57,776 bases of DNA from Streptomycetaceae bacterium (GTDB lineage: Bacteria; Actinomycetota; Actinomycetes; Nanopelagicales; Nanopelagicaceae): NCBI GenBank assembly GCA_007280125.1, contig QYPT01000025.1, forward strand, positions 1 through 57,776. Direction: 5' to 3'. Positions 30,411 to 40,112 of this stretch are shown here, one piece after another. The translations under genes were made by a program, and so were the position numbers. The notes under the pieces are model-generated. The model was not told the DNA's origin. It ran no database searches and saw only the letters and a program-made list of their open reading frames with translations. How positions within the stretch are numbered: the first letter of the stretch is position 1; each line of letters opens with the position of its first letter.

Positions 30411-31868
30411 TTATTCAGGGATGAGAAACCAAAAAGGTTTCGCTTTAGCTTTATATATAAACATCACGTGCAGGAGGTATTTGATCCAATGAGCCGCTAG
30501 TCCGATCTCACCAAAAGTATCTACTGTGCTACGTCCACTGCCTGGGTATTTTTGGTAATCAGGTACCACTGGGTACATGGTCATTGCAGCGGCAGTTCCG
30601 GTACGCATTCCTGAACCAGCTGACGCTATGCATGCTGCACCCATATTCGCCATCGAAGCTTTATGTGCAGGTGCCGATTCACCTGTCCGAATCCGATCCG
30701 TGATTGTTAATGCGACCGTCTTGCCCATAACTCCAGATGGCATGCCTGTTCGCGGAGGTGAAGGCGCAATTAAAATGCCCACGGAACTTTTGCGCGGTTC
30801 TGATATTTGATGTGGTGGAGCAAATGCAATTCCGACACCAAAAATATTCGAGAACAAAGGCGTTTGATAGGTGCTTGGCCAGTCTTCTGCACGCCATTCA
30901 CTAAATACTTTCTGAGTGTAATTAGCGTCGACTTTCATAAATCCGCTTGGTGCAAACATTTCAGCAGATATATCTTCGCCCATCACATTGAATGCCTGCA
31001 TATCCACTCCCCTAAATGGCGGAAGTAACATTGCAAAATCGAAAGCGAGAGTTCGTTTAACACCGTCTAGTTGCTCATAGTGAATCACATTTTTTTCAAT
31101 TTTCTCTACGTGAGATTGCAAAATGGCGTGAACTCCCCTTTCCCGAAAGAGAGACTCTGTCCACAACTTACTTGTTGTTTCAAAACCATTTTGTGTGAAG
31201 GTCATGCCCCCAACTCCAAAATCGCCAAGTTCGAATTCATTAGTTAGATAAACCACGTCTGCCAAATCGCGCACGCCAGCTAATCTCAACTCATGTTCAA
31301 CATTGAAGGCATATTCAAAGGCAGCACCTTCACACGTGCAAGTTCCGTGACCAACTCCAATGACAAGAGTTTGGCGCAAGCCTTCCCTGAGTTTGTTGAT
31401 TACTTCTTTCAGGTGAGCTGCTGCTTCGATTGCATGAGTTGGCGTGCATACTGAAACGGTGTGCCCATCCGGGCCGAGTCCAGGAGTGGCTGCAAAATTG
31501 AGTTTCGGGCCTGTGGCATTTATTAAAAAGTCATATTCGATTTTGTCTTTTTCGCCAACCCTTGTTGAATCAGTGTATTGAATCTCAACAAAAGGACGTT
31601 CGTGCAAACTATTTCCTTCTGGATGAATTGCAGTAGCCAATGCCTGATGAAGAACAATCCCTTTGCGATGATAGATCGGAGCGAGAGGGAAAGTCACTTG
31701 TTCCTTTGTCATTTTTCCCACGCCGACCCAAATGTTGGATGGAATCCAATTCCATTGTGAGTTGGGAGTGACAACAACAACTTCATGTACCTTGCCGAGC
31801 ATTCGGCGTAAATGCAGCGCCGCTGTATGTCCGGAAATCCCAGCACCTAAAATAACGACTCGTGCCAC
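30411..31868 (-). CDS. sulfide:quinone oxidoreductase-like FAD oxidoreductase
   Basis: VVILGAGISGHTAALHLRR; INATGPKLNF; C-terminal membrane-proximal helix; cysteines in GHGTCTCEGAAFEY and AACIAS. Confidence 0.8.
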   Translation of the reverse strand: MARVVILGAGISGHTAALHLRRMLGKVHEVVVVTPNSQWNWIPSNIWVGVGKMTKEQVTFPLAPIYHRKGIVLHQALATAIHPEGNSLHERPFVEIQYTDSTRVGEKDKIEYDFLINATGPKLNFAATPGLGPDGHTVSVCTPTHAIEAAAHLKEVINKLREGLRQTLVIGVGHGTCTCEGAAFEYAFNVEHELRLAGVRDLADVVYLTNEFELGDFGVGGMTFTQNGFETTSKLWTESLFRERGVHAILQSHVEKIEKNVIHYEQLDGVKRTLAFDFAMLLPPFRGVDMQAFNVMGEDISAEMFAPSGFMKVDANYTQKVFSEWRAEDWPSTYQTPLFSNIFGVGIAFAPPHQISEPRKSSVGILIAPSPPRTGMPSGVMGKTVALTITDRIRTGESAPAHKASMANMGAACIASAGSGMRTGTAAAMTMYPVVPDYQKYPGSGRSTVDTFGEIGLAAHWIKYLLHVMFIYKAKAKPFWFLIPE

Positions 31869-31880
31869 TTTAACTCTCCT

Positions 31881-32249
31881 CTATTTTGCTGCTTCTTCTT
31901 CTTTAATTTTGGCGCGTACTTCATCCATATCTAGCGCCTGCACTGCGTTAATGAGTTCATCAAAACTAGGGGCAGGCATTGCTCCTGGCTGACTGAAAAC
32001 AAGAATGCCATCTTTGAAGGCCATCAAGGTAGGGATTGAGGTGATGCCAGCACTACCAGCAAGCTCTCGCTCTGCTTCTGTGTCTACTTTCCCAAATGTT
32101 ATTTCTGGATACTTGCCCGACGCCGCATCGAAGATCGGGGCAAACATGCGACAGGGACCGCACCAGGCGGCCCAAAAATCTACTAAGACTATTCCATTTT
32201 TTAAAATCGTACTTGCAAAGGATTCATTGGTGAGGTTTAATGTGGACAT
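31881..32249 (-). CDS. trxA: thioredoxin
   Basis: FWAAWCGPCRMFAPIFD active site. Confidence 0.9.
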   Translation of the reverse strand: MSTLNLTNESFASTILKNGIVLVDFWAAWCGPCRMFAPIFDAASGKYPEITFGKVDTEAERELAGSAGITSIPTLMAFKDGILVFSQPGAMPAPSFDELINAVQALDMDEVRAKIKEEEAAK

Positions 32250-32263
32250 ACCCCCTAGGGTAT
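32248..32263. promoter_or_regulatory. putative CstR operator overlapping the thioredoxin start
   Basis: ATACCC-CCTA-GGGTAT inverted repeat, same motif as 30208-30223. Confidence 0.7.
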
Positions 32264-32282
32264 CACAAAATCATCCCTCATT

Positions 32283-33512
32283 TTAGAGAGATTTAATTCC
32301 TAGAGACCATGCTCCCAACAATGCAACTGGAATTGCAGCAAAGAGACATAACCAGCCATACCCCAAAGTTCCAATAATCACTCCTGCAAGTGCTCCCCCT
32401 CCGGCGCCCATCAGGTTCATAACTAAATCACTGGCTCCTTGTGAGGATGGTCGCAAATGGCTTTCCACTGATTCTGATAGCAGTGCCGACCCTGCGATGA
32501 GGGTGCATGACCACCCAAGTCCTAATAAGAAAAGTCCAAACCCCAAACGAACGGAATCGTGTGGTGAAGCAGTTCCTGAAACGAAACTTGATAAAAGCAA
32601 AATTATTACTCCACCTTGAATTACACGCACTCTGCCAATTTTGTCACTTAAGAATCCAACAACAGGAGAGAAGGCGTACATACCTGCGATGTGAACGCTA
32701 ATCACAATACCAATAATCGTGAGTGTCGCATCAAAATGTGCCATGTGTATTGGAGTCATTGACATAACCGAAACCATCGCAACATGTCCTATTGCAATTG
32801 ATGCAATCGCGAAGAGTGCAGAAGGATTCTTACGGATTAAAGCCAAAGCCTGCTTTACGGGAAGTACGGGGTGGTGCACTTTTGAGATATCACGAATGTG
32901 AATTGCTGTGAGATAAGGATCTGGTCGCAAGAATAATTGAATAACTATTACTACTAGCATCAGTGAGATTGCTGCAATTGAATAAGGTCCAACAAGTCGT
33001 GGTAGACCAATATATTCCGCAAAATTTCCTGAAGGTTCCATCAAGTTAGGACCAGCTACAGCTCCAATTGTTGAACCCCATACGACAAAAGAAAGCTGGC
33101 GAGATCGAGATTCACTTGTCGCAAGATCTACCGCGGCAAAACGTGCTTGATATCCTGCTGCGGATGCGGCACCTAACATGAATGTTCCGCAGAGCATCAT
33201 GAAAAGAATTCGCTGCGCACCGCCAACAACTGCGAATATCGCTCCAAGGAGTCCAATTGAATAACCCAGCGAGAGTCCCAGTCGGCGACCACCGCGTTGA
33301 GTCAAACGCGAAAGCGGTAGAGCCATTGCAGCAGCTCCCAGTACCGAAGTAGTTTGGGCCAGCCCCGCTAGCGTTTCAGAATTAGAAATAGAGGAAACCA
33401 ACAAGGATCCAGCAGCCACTGTGCCCGCAACACCAACTCCGCTGAGTACCTGCGATAGCGCCAACACTTTGACAACTTTGCCTTGAATTCTTGAGGTCTC
33501 TTCGCTTTGCAT
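32283..33512 (-). CDS. MFS transporter
   Basis: 409 aa, about 12 TM helices, LSDKIGRVR loop. Confidence 0.85.
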   Translation of the reverse strand: MQSEETSRIQGKVVKVLALSQVLSGVGVAGTVAAGSLLVSSISNSETLAGLAQTTSVLGAAAMALPLSRLTQRGGRRLGLSLGYSIGLLGAIFAVVGGAQRILFMMLCGTFMLGAASAAGYQARFAAVDLATSESRSRQLSFVVWGSTIGAVAGPNLMEPSGNFAEYIGLPRLVGPYSIAAISLMLVVIVIQLFLRPDPYLTAIHIRDISKVHHPVLPVKQALALIRKNPSALFAIASIAIGHVAMVSVMSMTPIHMAHFDATLTIIGIVISVHIAGMYAFSPVVGFLSDKIGRVRVIQGGVIILLLSSFVSGTASPHDSVRLGFGLFLLGLGWSCTLIAGSALLSESVESHLRPSSQGASDLVMNLMGAGGGALAGVIIGTLGYGWLCLFAAIPVALLGAWSLGIKSL

Positions 33513-33541
33513 TTAGCGATAGTAACCAAAGAAATCGTCTA

Positions 33542-33556
33542 AACCCTTTAAGGGTT
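33542..33556. repeat. inverted repeat AACCCTT-T-AAGGGTT (possible operator)
   Basis: Perfect 7+1+7 palindrome between divergent MFS and ALDH genes. Confidence 0.5.
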
Positions 33557-33653
33557 GCCACTCGGAAAAGTCCTAGGAACGCGCGAAGAGTCAGGTTTAG
33601 CGTACCCATCACGGGGAAAGGCACCCTTGCCAACCCCTCGTCGAGGAGAAAAC

Positions 33654-35180
33654 ATGGGAAAGATATTTGTTGCACCAGGACAACCTGGAGCGATTGCGGT
33701 TTATAAGAGTAGATACGACCACTGGATTAATGGAGAGTTTGTTGCTCCATCATCCGGGCAATATTTTGAGAATGTAAGTCCAGTCAACGGAAAAGTATTT
33801 TGCGAGGTTGCTCGTGGAAATGCCGCAGATGTTGAACTCGCACTCGATGCAGCTCATGCAGCTGCGCGCGCATGGGGTAAAACCTCGGTTACTGACCGAT
33901 CAAATATCCTGCTCAAAATCGCAGATCGTATGGAAGCGAATCTTGAATCGCTTGCACTCGCGGAAACGTGGGAAAACGGCAAGCCAATTCGGGAAACGAT
34001 GGCCGCTGATTTACCACTTGCTATCGATCACTTCAGATATTTCGCTGGAGCTCTTCGCGCACAAGAAGGTACTCTCGGAGAAATCAATGATGACACCGTT
34101 GCTTATCACTATCACGAGCCACTTGGTGTAGTCGCGCAAATCATTCCATGGAACTTCCCAATCCTTATGGCAGTGTGGAAACTAGCACCGGCATTGGCGG
34201 CAGGTAACTGCATTATTCTTAAGCCAGCAGAGCAGACTCCAGTCTCTATCCACTTCTGGATGGATCTCATTAAAGACCTGCTTCCACCTGGTGTCCTTAA
34301 TATCATTAATGGTTTTGGCGTTGAAGTTGGCAAGCCACTTGCATCCTCTCGCAGAATTGCAAAAGTTGCTTTTACTGGCGAGACAACTACTGGTCGATTA
34401 ATCATGCAATATGCCGCTGAAAACATCATTCCCGTCACACTCGAACTTGGTGGCAAGAGCGCAAACATCTTCTTCCGCGATGTCGCAGAAGCCGATGACG
34501 ATTTCTACGATAAGGCACTTGAAGGCTTCACAATGTTCAATCTCAATCAGGGCGAAGTTTGTACGTGTCCGTCACGCGCCCTTATTGACGCTCCGATATA
34601 CGACAAATTCCTAGCTGATGCCACGGCGCGTACTAAGGCCGTAATTCAAGGCAATCCATTGGATACCGACACCATGATTGGTGCTCAAGCTAGTAATGAT
34701 CAGCTGCAGAAGATCTTGTCGTACATCGATATCGGAAAAGCAGAAGGTGCCCGCCTAGTTATGGGCGGAGAAAGAGTGGATCTCGGCGGAGACCTTTCCG
34801 GCGGGTTCTACATGGCGCCAACTATTTTCGAAGGAAATAACTCCATGCGTATCTTCCAAGAAGAAATCTTCGGTCCAGTAGTTTCTGTCGCGAAGTTCGA
34901 TGGCTTTGATGATGCAATGAAAATCGCCAACGACACGCTGTACGGTCTTGGCGCAGGAGTGTGGACCAGAGATATCAACACTGCCTATCGAGCTGGTCGT
35001 GAAATTCAAGCCGGCCGTGTTTGGACTAATTGCTACCACGACTATGCAGCACACGCAGCGTTTGGTGGTTATAAGTCTTCTGGTATTGGTCGAGAGACTC
35101 ATAAAATGATGCTTGATCATTATCAGCAGACGAAGAACTTGCTCGTTTCTTACTCTCCGAAGAAACTGGGCTTCTTTTAA
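33654..35180 (+). CDS. aldehyde dehydrogenase (ExaC/AldA-like)
   Basis: [37 protein letters not shown]; Cys in [14 protein letters not shown] 33654 with GAGGAG SD. Confidence 0.9.
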   Translation: MGKIFVAPGQPGAIAVYKSRYDHWINGEFVAPSSGQYFENVSPVNGKVFCEVARGNAADVELALDAAHAAARAWGKTSVTDRSNILLKIADRMEANLESLALAETWENGKPIRETMAADLPLAIDHFRYFAGALRAQEGTLGEINDDTVAYHYHEPLGVVAQIIPWNFPILMAVWKLAPALAAGNCIILKPAEQTPVSIHFWMDLIKDLLPPGVLNIINGFGVEVGKPLASSRRIAKVAFTGETTTGRLIMQYAAENIIPVTLELGGKSANIFFRDVAEADDDFYDKALEGFTMFNLNQGEVCTCPSRALIDAPIYDKFLADATARTKAVIQGNPLDTDTMIGAQASNDQLQKILSYIDIGKAEGARLVMGGERVDLGGDLSGGFYMAPTIFEGNNSMRIFQEEIFGPVVSVAKFDGFDDAMKIANDTLYGLGAGVWTRDINTAYRAGREIQAGRVWTNCYHDYAAHAAFGGYKSSGIGRETHKMMLDHYQQTKNLLVSYSPKKLGFF

Positions 35181-35195
35181 CCACTAAGCAACAAC

Positions 35196-35235
35196 GCGAG
35201 GGCCGCAGCCAATTGGTGCGGCCCTCGCGCTTTTG
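35196..35235 (+). terminator. Rho-independent terminator after ALDH
   Basis: CGCGAGGGCCGCA-gccaattgg-TGCGGCCCTCGCG then CTTTTG. Confidence 0.85.
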
Positions 35236-35250
35236 TTCTACAGTTGATTC

Positions 35251-35667
35251 GTGATCGATAACTTACCCTCGAGAGTTGATGTAACCGAAGAAGCTTGCGT
35301 GCTTCTTCGAAAACTAACAGCGATGCATGGGCCTTTAATGTTTCATCAATCCGGTGGTTGTTGTGATGGATCTTCACCCATGTGTTATCTGGCGGGCGAA
35401 TTTCGTGTTGGTGGGTCTGATGTTTTCCTAGGCAATTTAGTTGTTGATCAGATTGCTGAGCCTATTAAAGTGTGGATTTCACTTCCTCAATTTGAATATT
35501 GGAAACATACTCATCTCACGATTGATCTTGTACCTGGAAGAGGTGCCGGATTCTCTTTAGAGGCTCCAGAAGGCTTCCGATTTCTTATTAGGTCCAGACT
35601 CTTTACCGATGAGGAATGGGCTTTGTTAGAGAACTCTCCAGTGCTTACGGGAGCCTACGAAGGTTGA
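35251..35667 (+). CDS. DUF779 family protein (ALDH-associated)
   Basis: HGPLMFHQSGGCCDGSSPMCY; immediately downstream of ALDH. Confidence 0.85.
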   Translation: MIDNLPSRVDVTEEACVLLRKLTAMHGPLMFHQSGGCCDGSSPMCYLAGEFRVGGSDVFLGNLVVDQIAEPIKVWISLPQFEYWKHTHLTIDLVPGRGAGFSLEAPEGFRFLIRSRLFTDEEWALLENSPVLTGAYEG

Positions 35668-35739
35668 TTCTTGGGGTGAGAGAGCGCTGACTCCCCTGTA
35701 TTTGGAATTCAACTCTCTTCACTCCGCTACCCTTGCCAC

Positions 35740-37233
35740 GTGATAAGCGCTGAAAAAACCCTGCCCCTCATCATTCAAGGTGGCATGGGTATTGCTGTCT
35801 CGTCATGGCAACTAGCTCGAGCTGTTTCGCAAACCGGTCAATTAGGTGTTGTCTCTGGAACCGCCATTGATGCGGTCTTTGCTAGACGCTTACAAGATGG
35901 TGATGTAACGGGCGACCTTCGTAGAGCACTTAGGGCTTTCCCTATACCCGCAATGGCTGAACGAGTTATGGCCAGGTACTTCAGTGAAGGTGGGCGAGAT
36001 CCAAGCCATCAGTATGCAAGTGTTTCTAAATTAACAATTAGCCCAAATGCCGAGGCGCTTGAACTTCTTGTCCTTTCTAATTTTGCAGAAGTATGGCTGG
36101 CCAAAGAAGGACATGATGGAATTGTAGGAATCAATTACCTCGAGAAGATTCAGATGGCGACGCCAAGTGGCGCTTACGGCGCGATGCTAGCTGGTGTTGA
36201 TTACGTGCTGATGGGTGCGGGAATTCCGGCTGAAATTCCACAGATGCTTAATGATCTTGCCTTGCATAATAATGCTTCGCTGAATATTGCAGTCGATGGC
36301 GCAACCACGCAATATAAATCTACGTTCTACCCTAAAATTTTTACAGGTGTTGATCTGCCACCATTACATCGTCCTAAATTCTTAGCAATTATTTCTGCGC
36401 ATATCCTTGCAACATATCTAGCCAAAGATGAGGTAACTCGTCCGGATGGTTTTGTCATCGAAGGATTTAACGCTGGTGGCCATAACGCTCCTCCACGAGG
36501 AACAATGATTCTCGATGATGATGGGCAACCAGTATTTGGACCACGCGATGAAGCCGATATTGAAAAGGTAGCCAAAGTCGGTTTACCTTTTTGGCTAGCG
36601 GGCGGATATTCCACACCAGCACATGTCCAATCTGCCTTGGCAAGTGGTGCAACTGGGGTCCAAATTGGAACTCTTTTTTCTCTTGCATTTGAAACTGGAC
36701 TTGATGAAGGACTTCGCAAGATCATGATTGATGAATTGCGTGCTGGAAGTTTGGTTGTGCGTACTGATCCATTCGCATCTCCAACAGGTTTCCCTTTCAA
36801 GGTTGTGACTCTTCAAAATACTTTGTCAGAAACACCTCTATATGCGGCTCGACCACGTCTTTGCGACCTTGGATATTTGCGCGTTCCTTACGAGCGCTCT
36901 CCAGGCACACTCGGGTATCGATGCTCGGCAGAACCAACACATGTTTTTATTAAGAAAGGCGGGACCGCCGAGGATGCGCTCGGTCGCAAATGCCTTTGCA
37001 ACGGCCTCATGGCCAATATCGGTCTGGGCAACACGCGTGGAGATGGCTACGTCGAACAACCGCTTTTGACCTTAGGTGCTGATCTCAGCGGTGTTACCGA
37101 AATGCTAAAAGTCTTTCCTAATGGGTGGAGCGCGAAAGAGGCAGTGAACTATTTGTTAAATGTCTCGAATATTTCATCCAAGAATTCAGCAAATGCAACG
37201 GACTCCGAAAGAGGCATTAGCCAACCTTCTTGA
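35740..37233 (+). CDS. nitronate monooxygenase / 2-nitropropane dioxygenase-family protein
   Basis: IIQGGMGIAVSSWQLARAVS; GFNAGGHNAPPRG; LASGATGVQIGTLFSLAFETG. Confidence 0.75.
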   Translation: MISAEKTLPLIIQGGMGIAVSSWQLARAVSQTGQLGVVSGTAIDAVFARRLQDGDVTGDLRRALRAFPIPAMAERVMARYFSEGGRDPSHQYASVSKLTISPNAEALELLVLSNFAEVWLAKEGHDGIVGINYLEKIQMATPSGAYGAMLAGVDYVLMGAGIPAEIPQMLNDLALHNNASLNIAVDGATTQYKSTFYPKIFTGVDLPPLHRPKFLAIISAHILATYLAKDEVTRPDGFVIEGFNAGGHNAPPRGTMILDDDGQPVFGPRDEADIEKVAKVGLPFWLAGGYSTPAHVQSALASGATGVQIGTLFSLAFETGLDEGLRKIMIDELRAGSLVVRTDPFASPTGFPFKVVTLQNTLSETPLYAARPRLCDLGYLRVPYERSPGTLGYRCSAEPTHVFIKKGGTAEDALGRKCLCNGLMANIGLGNTRGDGYVEQPLLTLGADLSGVTEMLKVFPNGWSAKEAVNYLLNVSNISSKNSANATDSERGISQPS

Positions 37234-38111
37234 CCACGAATTCTGCGTGAGAAATCATCCGCCATTAATTGGTAGGGATCACATGCTTCGAAATTCTCAA
37301 GCGTTTTAACCCCATTAACAGTAATCTCGATTGCGCTTGGCTCATTATGAGAATTGAAAGCATGATTTCCAGGCATTGATAGAGATCCATGCTCGCCCGT
37401 GACGTCAAAGTACAAAGTATCGGGAGTGTTCATAGAAGTGACTGTCTCTGCCGTTGCATTACCGATTGTAAATGTGGTTCGAACGGTTTCATCCGTACCT
37501 TTTGAGTGCCATGTGACTTCAGTTTCTATATCACTATGAGGGGCAAAATCTAATAACCACAATGGGGCCACTGTTGAGTAAGGGCCGAGATCATAAGTGC
37601 CGCCTCCTCCTAATTCAGGAAGGGTACGAATATTGTCTATTGGTAGTCCATCATAAGTAAAACATGCGCGGATAGATTTGGCTTCTCCGATAATCCCTGA
37701 ATCATAAAGTTCTTTGAATCGGATTGTTCTGGGATGCCAACGATTCCAACTTGCCTCCATGAAGTACAGGCCAGTTTTTTCTTTTACTTCAATGGCTGTG
37801 CGTAACTCATCCGCACTCATCGCGACGGGCTTCTCACACAAAACGTGCTTGCCTGCCTCCATAGCTTTTATTGACCAAGGAATGTGCAGCGAGTTGGGTA
37901 GCGAAATATAAACGGCTTCAACATTGGGATCGGCGATGAGAGCTTCATAAGAATCATAAGTACGGCCAGATGGTGAAAGCGCTTTCGCTCTTGTCTCATC
38001 CATTCCTGCGACGGCGTAGATTTCGCCGACGTCAGATTTCATGAGGGCCGGGTATAGCGCCTTCTTTGCAATATTGCCTGCGCCAATGAAACCCCAACGT
38101 ACTTTTTCCAT
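37149..38111 (-). CDS. Gfo/Idh/MocA-family oxidoreductase
   Basis: WGFIGAGNIAKKAL; GKHVLCEKPVAMS; GGGGTYDLGPYS. Confidence 0.9.
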   Translation of the reverse strand: MEKVRWGFIGAGNIAKKALYPALMKSDVGEIYAVAGMDETRAKALSPSGRTYDSYEALIADPNVEAVYISLPNSLHIPWSIKAMEAGKHVLCEKPVAMSADELRTAIEVKEKTGLYFMEASWNRWHPRTIRFKELYDSGIIGEAKSIRACFTYDGLPIDNIRTLPELGGGGTYDLGPYSTVAPLWLLDFAPHSDIETEVTWHSKGTDETVRTTFTIGNATAETVTSMNTPDTLYFDVTGEHGSLSMPGNHAFNSHNEPSAIEITVNGVKTLENFEACDPYQLMADDFSRRIRGQEGWLMPLSESVAFAEFLDEIFETFNK

Positions 38112-38135
38112 GATTACCTTTCGAAGTGTAGGAAG

Positions 38136-39143
38136 TTAAAGTAAAAAACCTTGTGGAAATGGATCCTCAGGATCGAGAGTCCATGTCGCCTCGCCCATGA
38201 CCCAGGCGCGTCCGGTGATGGTCGGGACAATTGCTGGAAGTCCTCCGACAGTAGTGTGTTCGAGCACTCGTCCTTCAAATCGTGAACCAATCCAAGATTC
38301 ATTCATCAAGACATCATCGTCGGTAAATAACCCTCTCGCAACCATTTGAGCGAGGCGGGCACTAGTGCCTGTTCCGCAGGGAGAGCGATCAAACCATCCT
38401 GGGTGAATCGCCATTGCATTTTTCCAGTGCATCGGCCCATCACTGCCAGGAGCAATGAAATCAATGTGATGACAAACGTTAATCTCAGGATTTTCTGGAT
38501 GAATTGGTCTGTTCTGTTCATTAATGGCATCGGAAATTGCTAATCCGGCATCGAGAATCTTCTGCCCATTCGCGCGGACGAACTCTAAGCCGATTCTTTC
38601 AATGGGAATAATTGCGTAAAAATTTCCGCCGAAAGCCATGTCATAAGTAATTTTTCCAAATCCTGGAACATCAACAATTTGATCAAGGCCCATCGAAAAT
38701 GAAGGAACATTCGTAAGTGTGACTTTTTCGGCTTTGCCATTCTTGACTGCCACATCAACCGTTACTAAGCCGGCAGGAGTATCAAGTCGAATAGTTGTCA
38801 CTGGTTCGACAACGTTAACCAAACCTTTTTCTACCAATACGGTAGCAACTCCAATAGTTCCATGGCCACACATCGGCAAACACCCGGAAACTTCAATATA
38901 CAAAACTCCCCAGTCGGCATCGGGACGAGTGGATGGTTGCAATATTGCGCCGCTCATTGCGCTATGCCCGCGAGGCTCGTACATCAACCATTCCCGGATG
39001 TAGTCCATGTTCTTCAAGAAATATTGACGGCGCTCAAACATGGTCGAACCTGGAATCGTTTCTACCCCGCTTGTGACAACACGAGTTGGCATTCCTTCTG
39101 TATGTGACTCAACCGTTGTGACGGTCCGCAAACTGGGTCTCAT
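38136..39143 (-). CDS. proline racemase-superfamily enzyme, probable 4-hydroxyproline 2-epimerase
   Basis: VESHTEGMPTRVV; MCGHGTIG and SPCGTGTSAR (both catalytic Cys); start ATG 39143 preferred over 39287. Confidence 0.85.
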   Translation of the reverse strand: MRPSLRTVTTVESHTEGMPTRVVTSGVETIPGSTMFERRQYFLKNMDYIREWLMYEPRGHSAMSGAILQPSTRPDADWGVLYIEVSGCLPMCGHGTIGVATVLVEKGLVNVVEPVTTIRLDTPAGLVTVDVAVKNGKAEKVTLTNVPSFSMGLDQIVDVPGFGKITYDMAFGGNFYAIIPIERIGLEFVRANGQKILDAGLAISDAINEQNRPIHPENPEINVCHHIDFIAPGSDGPMHWKNAMAIHPGWFDRSPCGTGTSARLAQMVARGLFTDDDVLMNESWIGSRFEGRVLEHTTVGGLPAIVPTITGRAWVMGEATWTLDPEDPFPQGFLL

Positions 39144-39162
39144 GTAGATACCTAAACTACGG

Positions 39163-40062
39163 CTAGTTCTTTCGCTTTGCGTAAAACTCCATTGCTTGAG
39201 CAATGTCTTTGCGACACTGAGCTTCTTCAGCTGCCGGCAAAGGTAAGCGAGGTAAACGAGTCGGGCCACCGTATCGGCCAACAACATCCATCGCTAATTT
39301 GATGGATTGAATAAATTCCTTGCGACTGTCCCACATAAAGAGATTATGAACGGCGGCATACGCAGGTGCTGCCTCTGTGAATTTGCCAGCCAATGCTAAG
39401 TTGTAAATTTCTGCTGATTCCTTAGGGAATGCATTAGGGAAACCTGCGATCCAGCCAACAACCCCTCCTGTAGCAAGTTCTAGTAAAACATCATCGGCAC
39501 CAATAAGTACTTCAATTCGTGGTGCATGATGATGAATCTTCCAAACTCTACGAACATCTCCAGAAAACTCTTTAATCGCGACTACGTTTTCAACTGCATC
39601 AGCGATTTTGGCTACGAGTTCTGGAATTAGATCGATCTTGGTATCAAAAGGATTGTTGTAGGCGATAATCGGGAGTCCAACTTTTCCGACCTCGCGGTAG
39701 TGGGCTACAACTTCATCATCATTCGCGCGGTAGGAGGTTGGAGGCAAAAGCATTAGCGCCGTTGCTCCAACTTCAGCGGCATGTTCTGCCCACTTGCGAG
39801 ATTCAGTTGCACCATAAGCGCCTACTCCCGCAACGATATTAAAACCTTTAGGTGCGGCTTCTATTGCAGTCACAAGCAATTTTGCGCGCTCTTCTGGTGT
39901 AAGAACTTGATACTCACCTAGAGAACCATTTGTAATTGCGCCATGGGTGTCATTTGCGGCTAGCCATTGAATATGCTCGGCATATTTTTCAAAATCAAGA
40001 CTTAAGTCGCTACGAAATGGTGTTGCCGTTGCAGTCAGAATGCCATGCCATGGTTTTGTCAT
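39163..40062 (-). CDS. dihydrodipicolinate synthase-family (DapA-like) aldolase/deaminase
   Basis: GITTA-like GILTATATPF, NGSLGEYQVLTPEER, YNNPF, AIKEFSGD catalytic Lys. Confidence 0.9.
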   Translation of the reverse strand: MTKPWHGILTATATPFRSDLSLDFEKYAEHIQWLAANDTHGAITNGSLGEYQVLTPEERAKLLVTAIEAAPKGFNIVAGVGAYGATESRKWAEHAAEVGATALMLLPPTSYRANDDEVVAHYREVGKVGLPIIAYNNPFDTKIDLIPELVAKIADAVENVVAIKEFSGDVRRVWKIHHHAPRIEVLIGADDVLLELATGGVVGWIAGFPNAFPKESAEIYNLALAGKFTEAAPAYAAVHNLFMWDSRKEFIQSIKLAMDVVGRYGGPTRLPRLPLPAAEEAQCRKDIAQAMEFYAKRKN

Positions 40063-40112
40063 AGAGAGCAATTTAGTGCTTGCGGACTAGTTAATCAACG
40101 AGGGCTCTTAAA

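Noticed and set aside
36327-36800. 157 aa antisense ORF inside the nitronate monooxygenase-like gene
   Set aside because: Shadow ORF of a well supported CDS; no family features.
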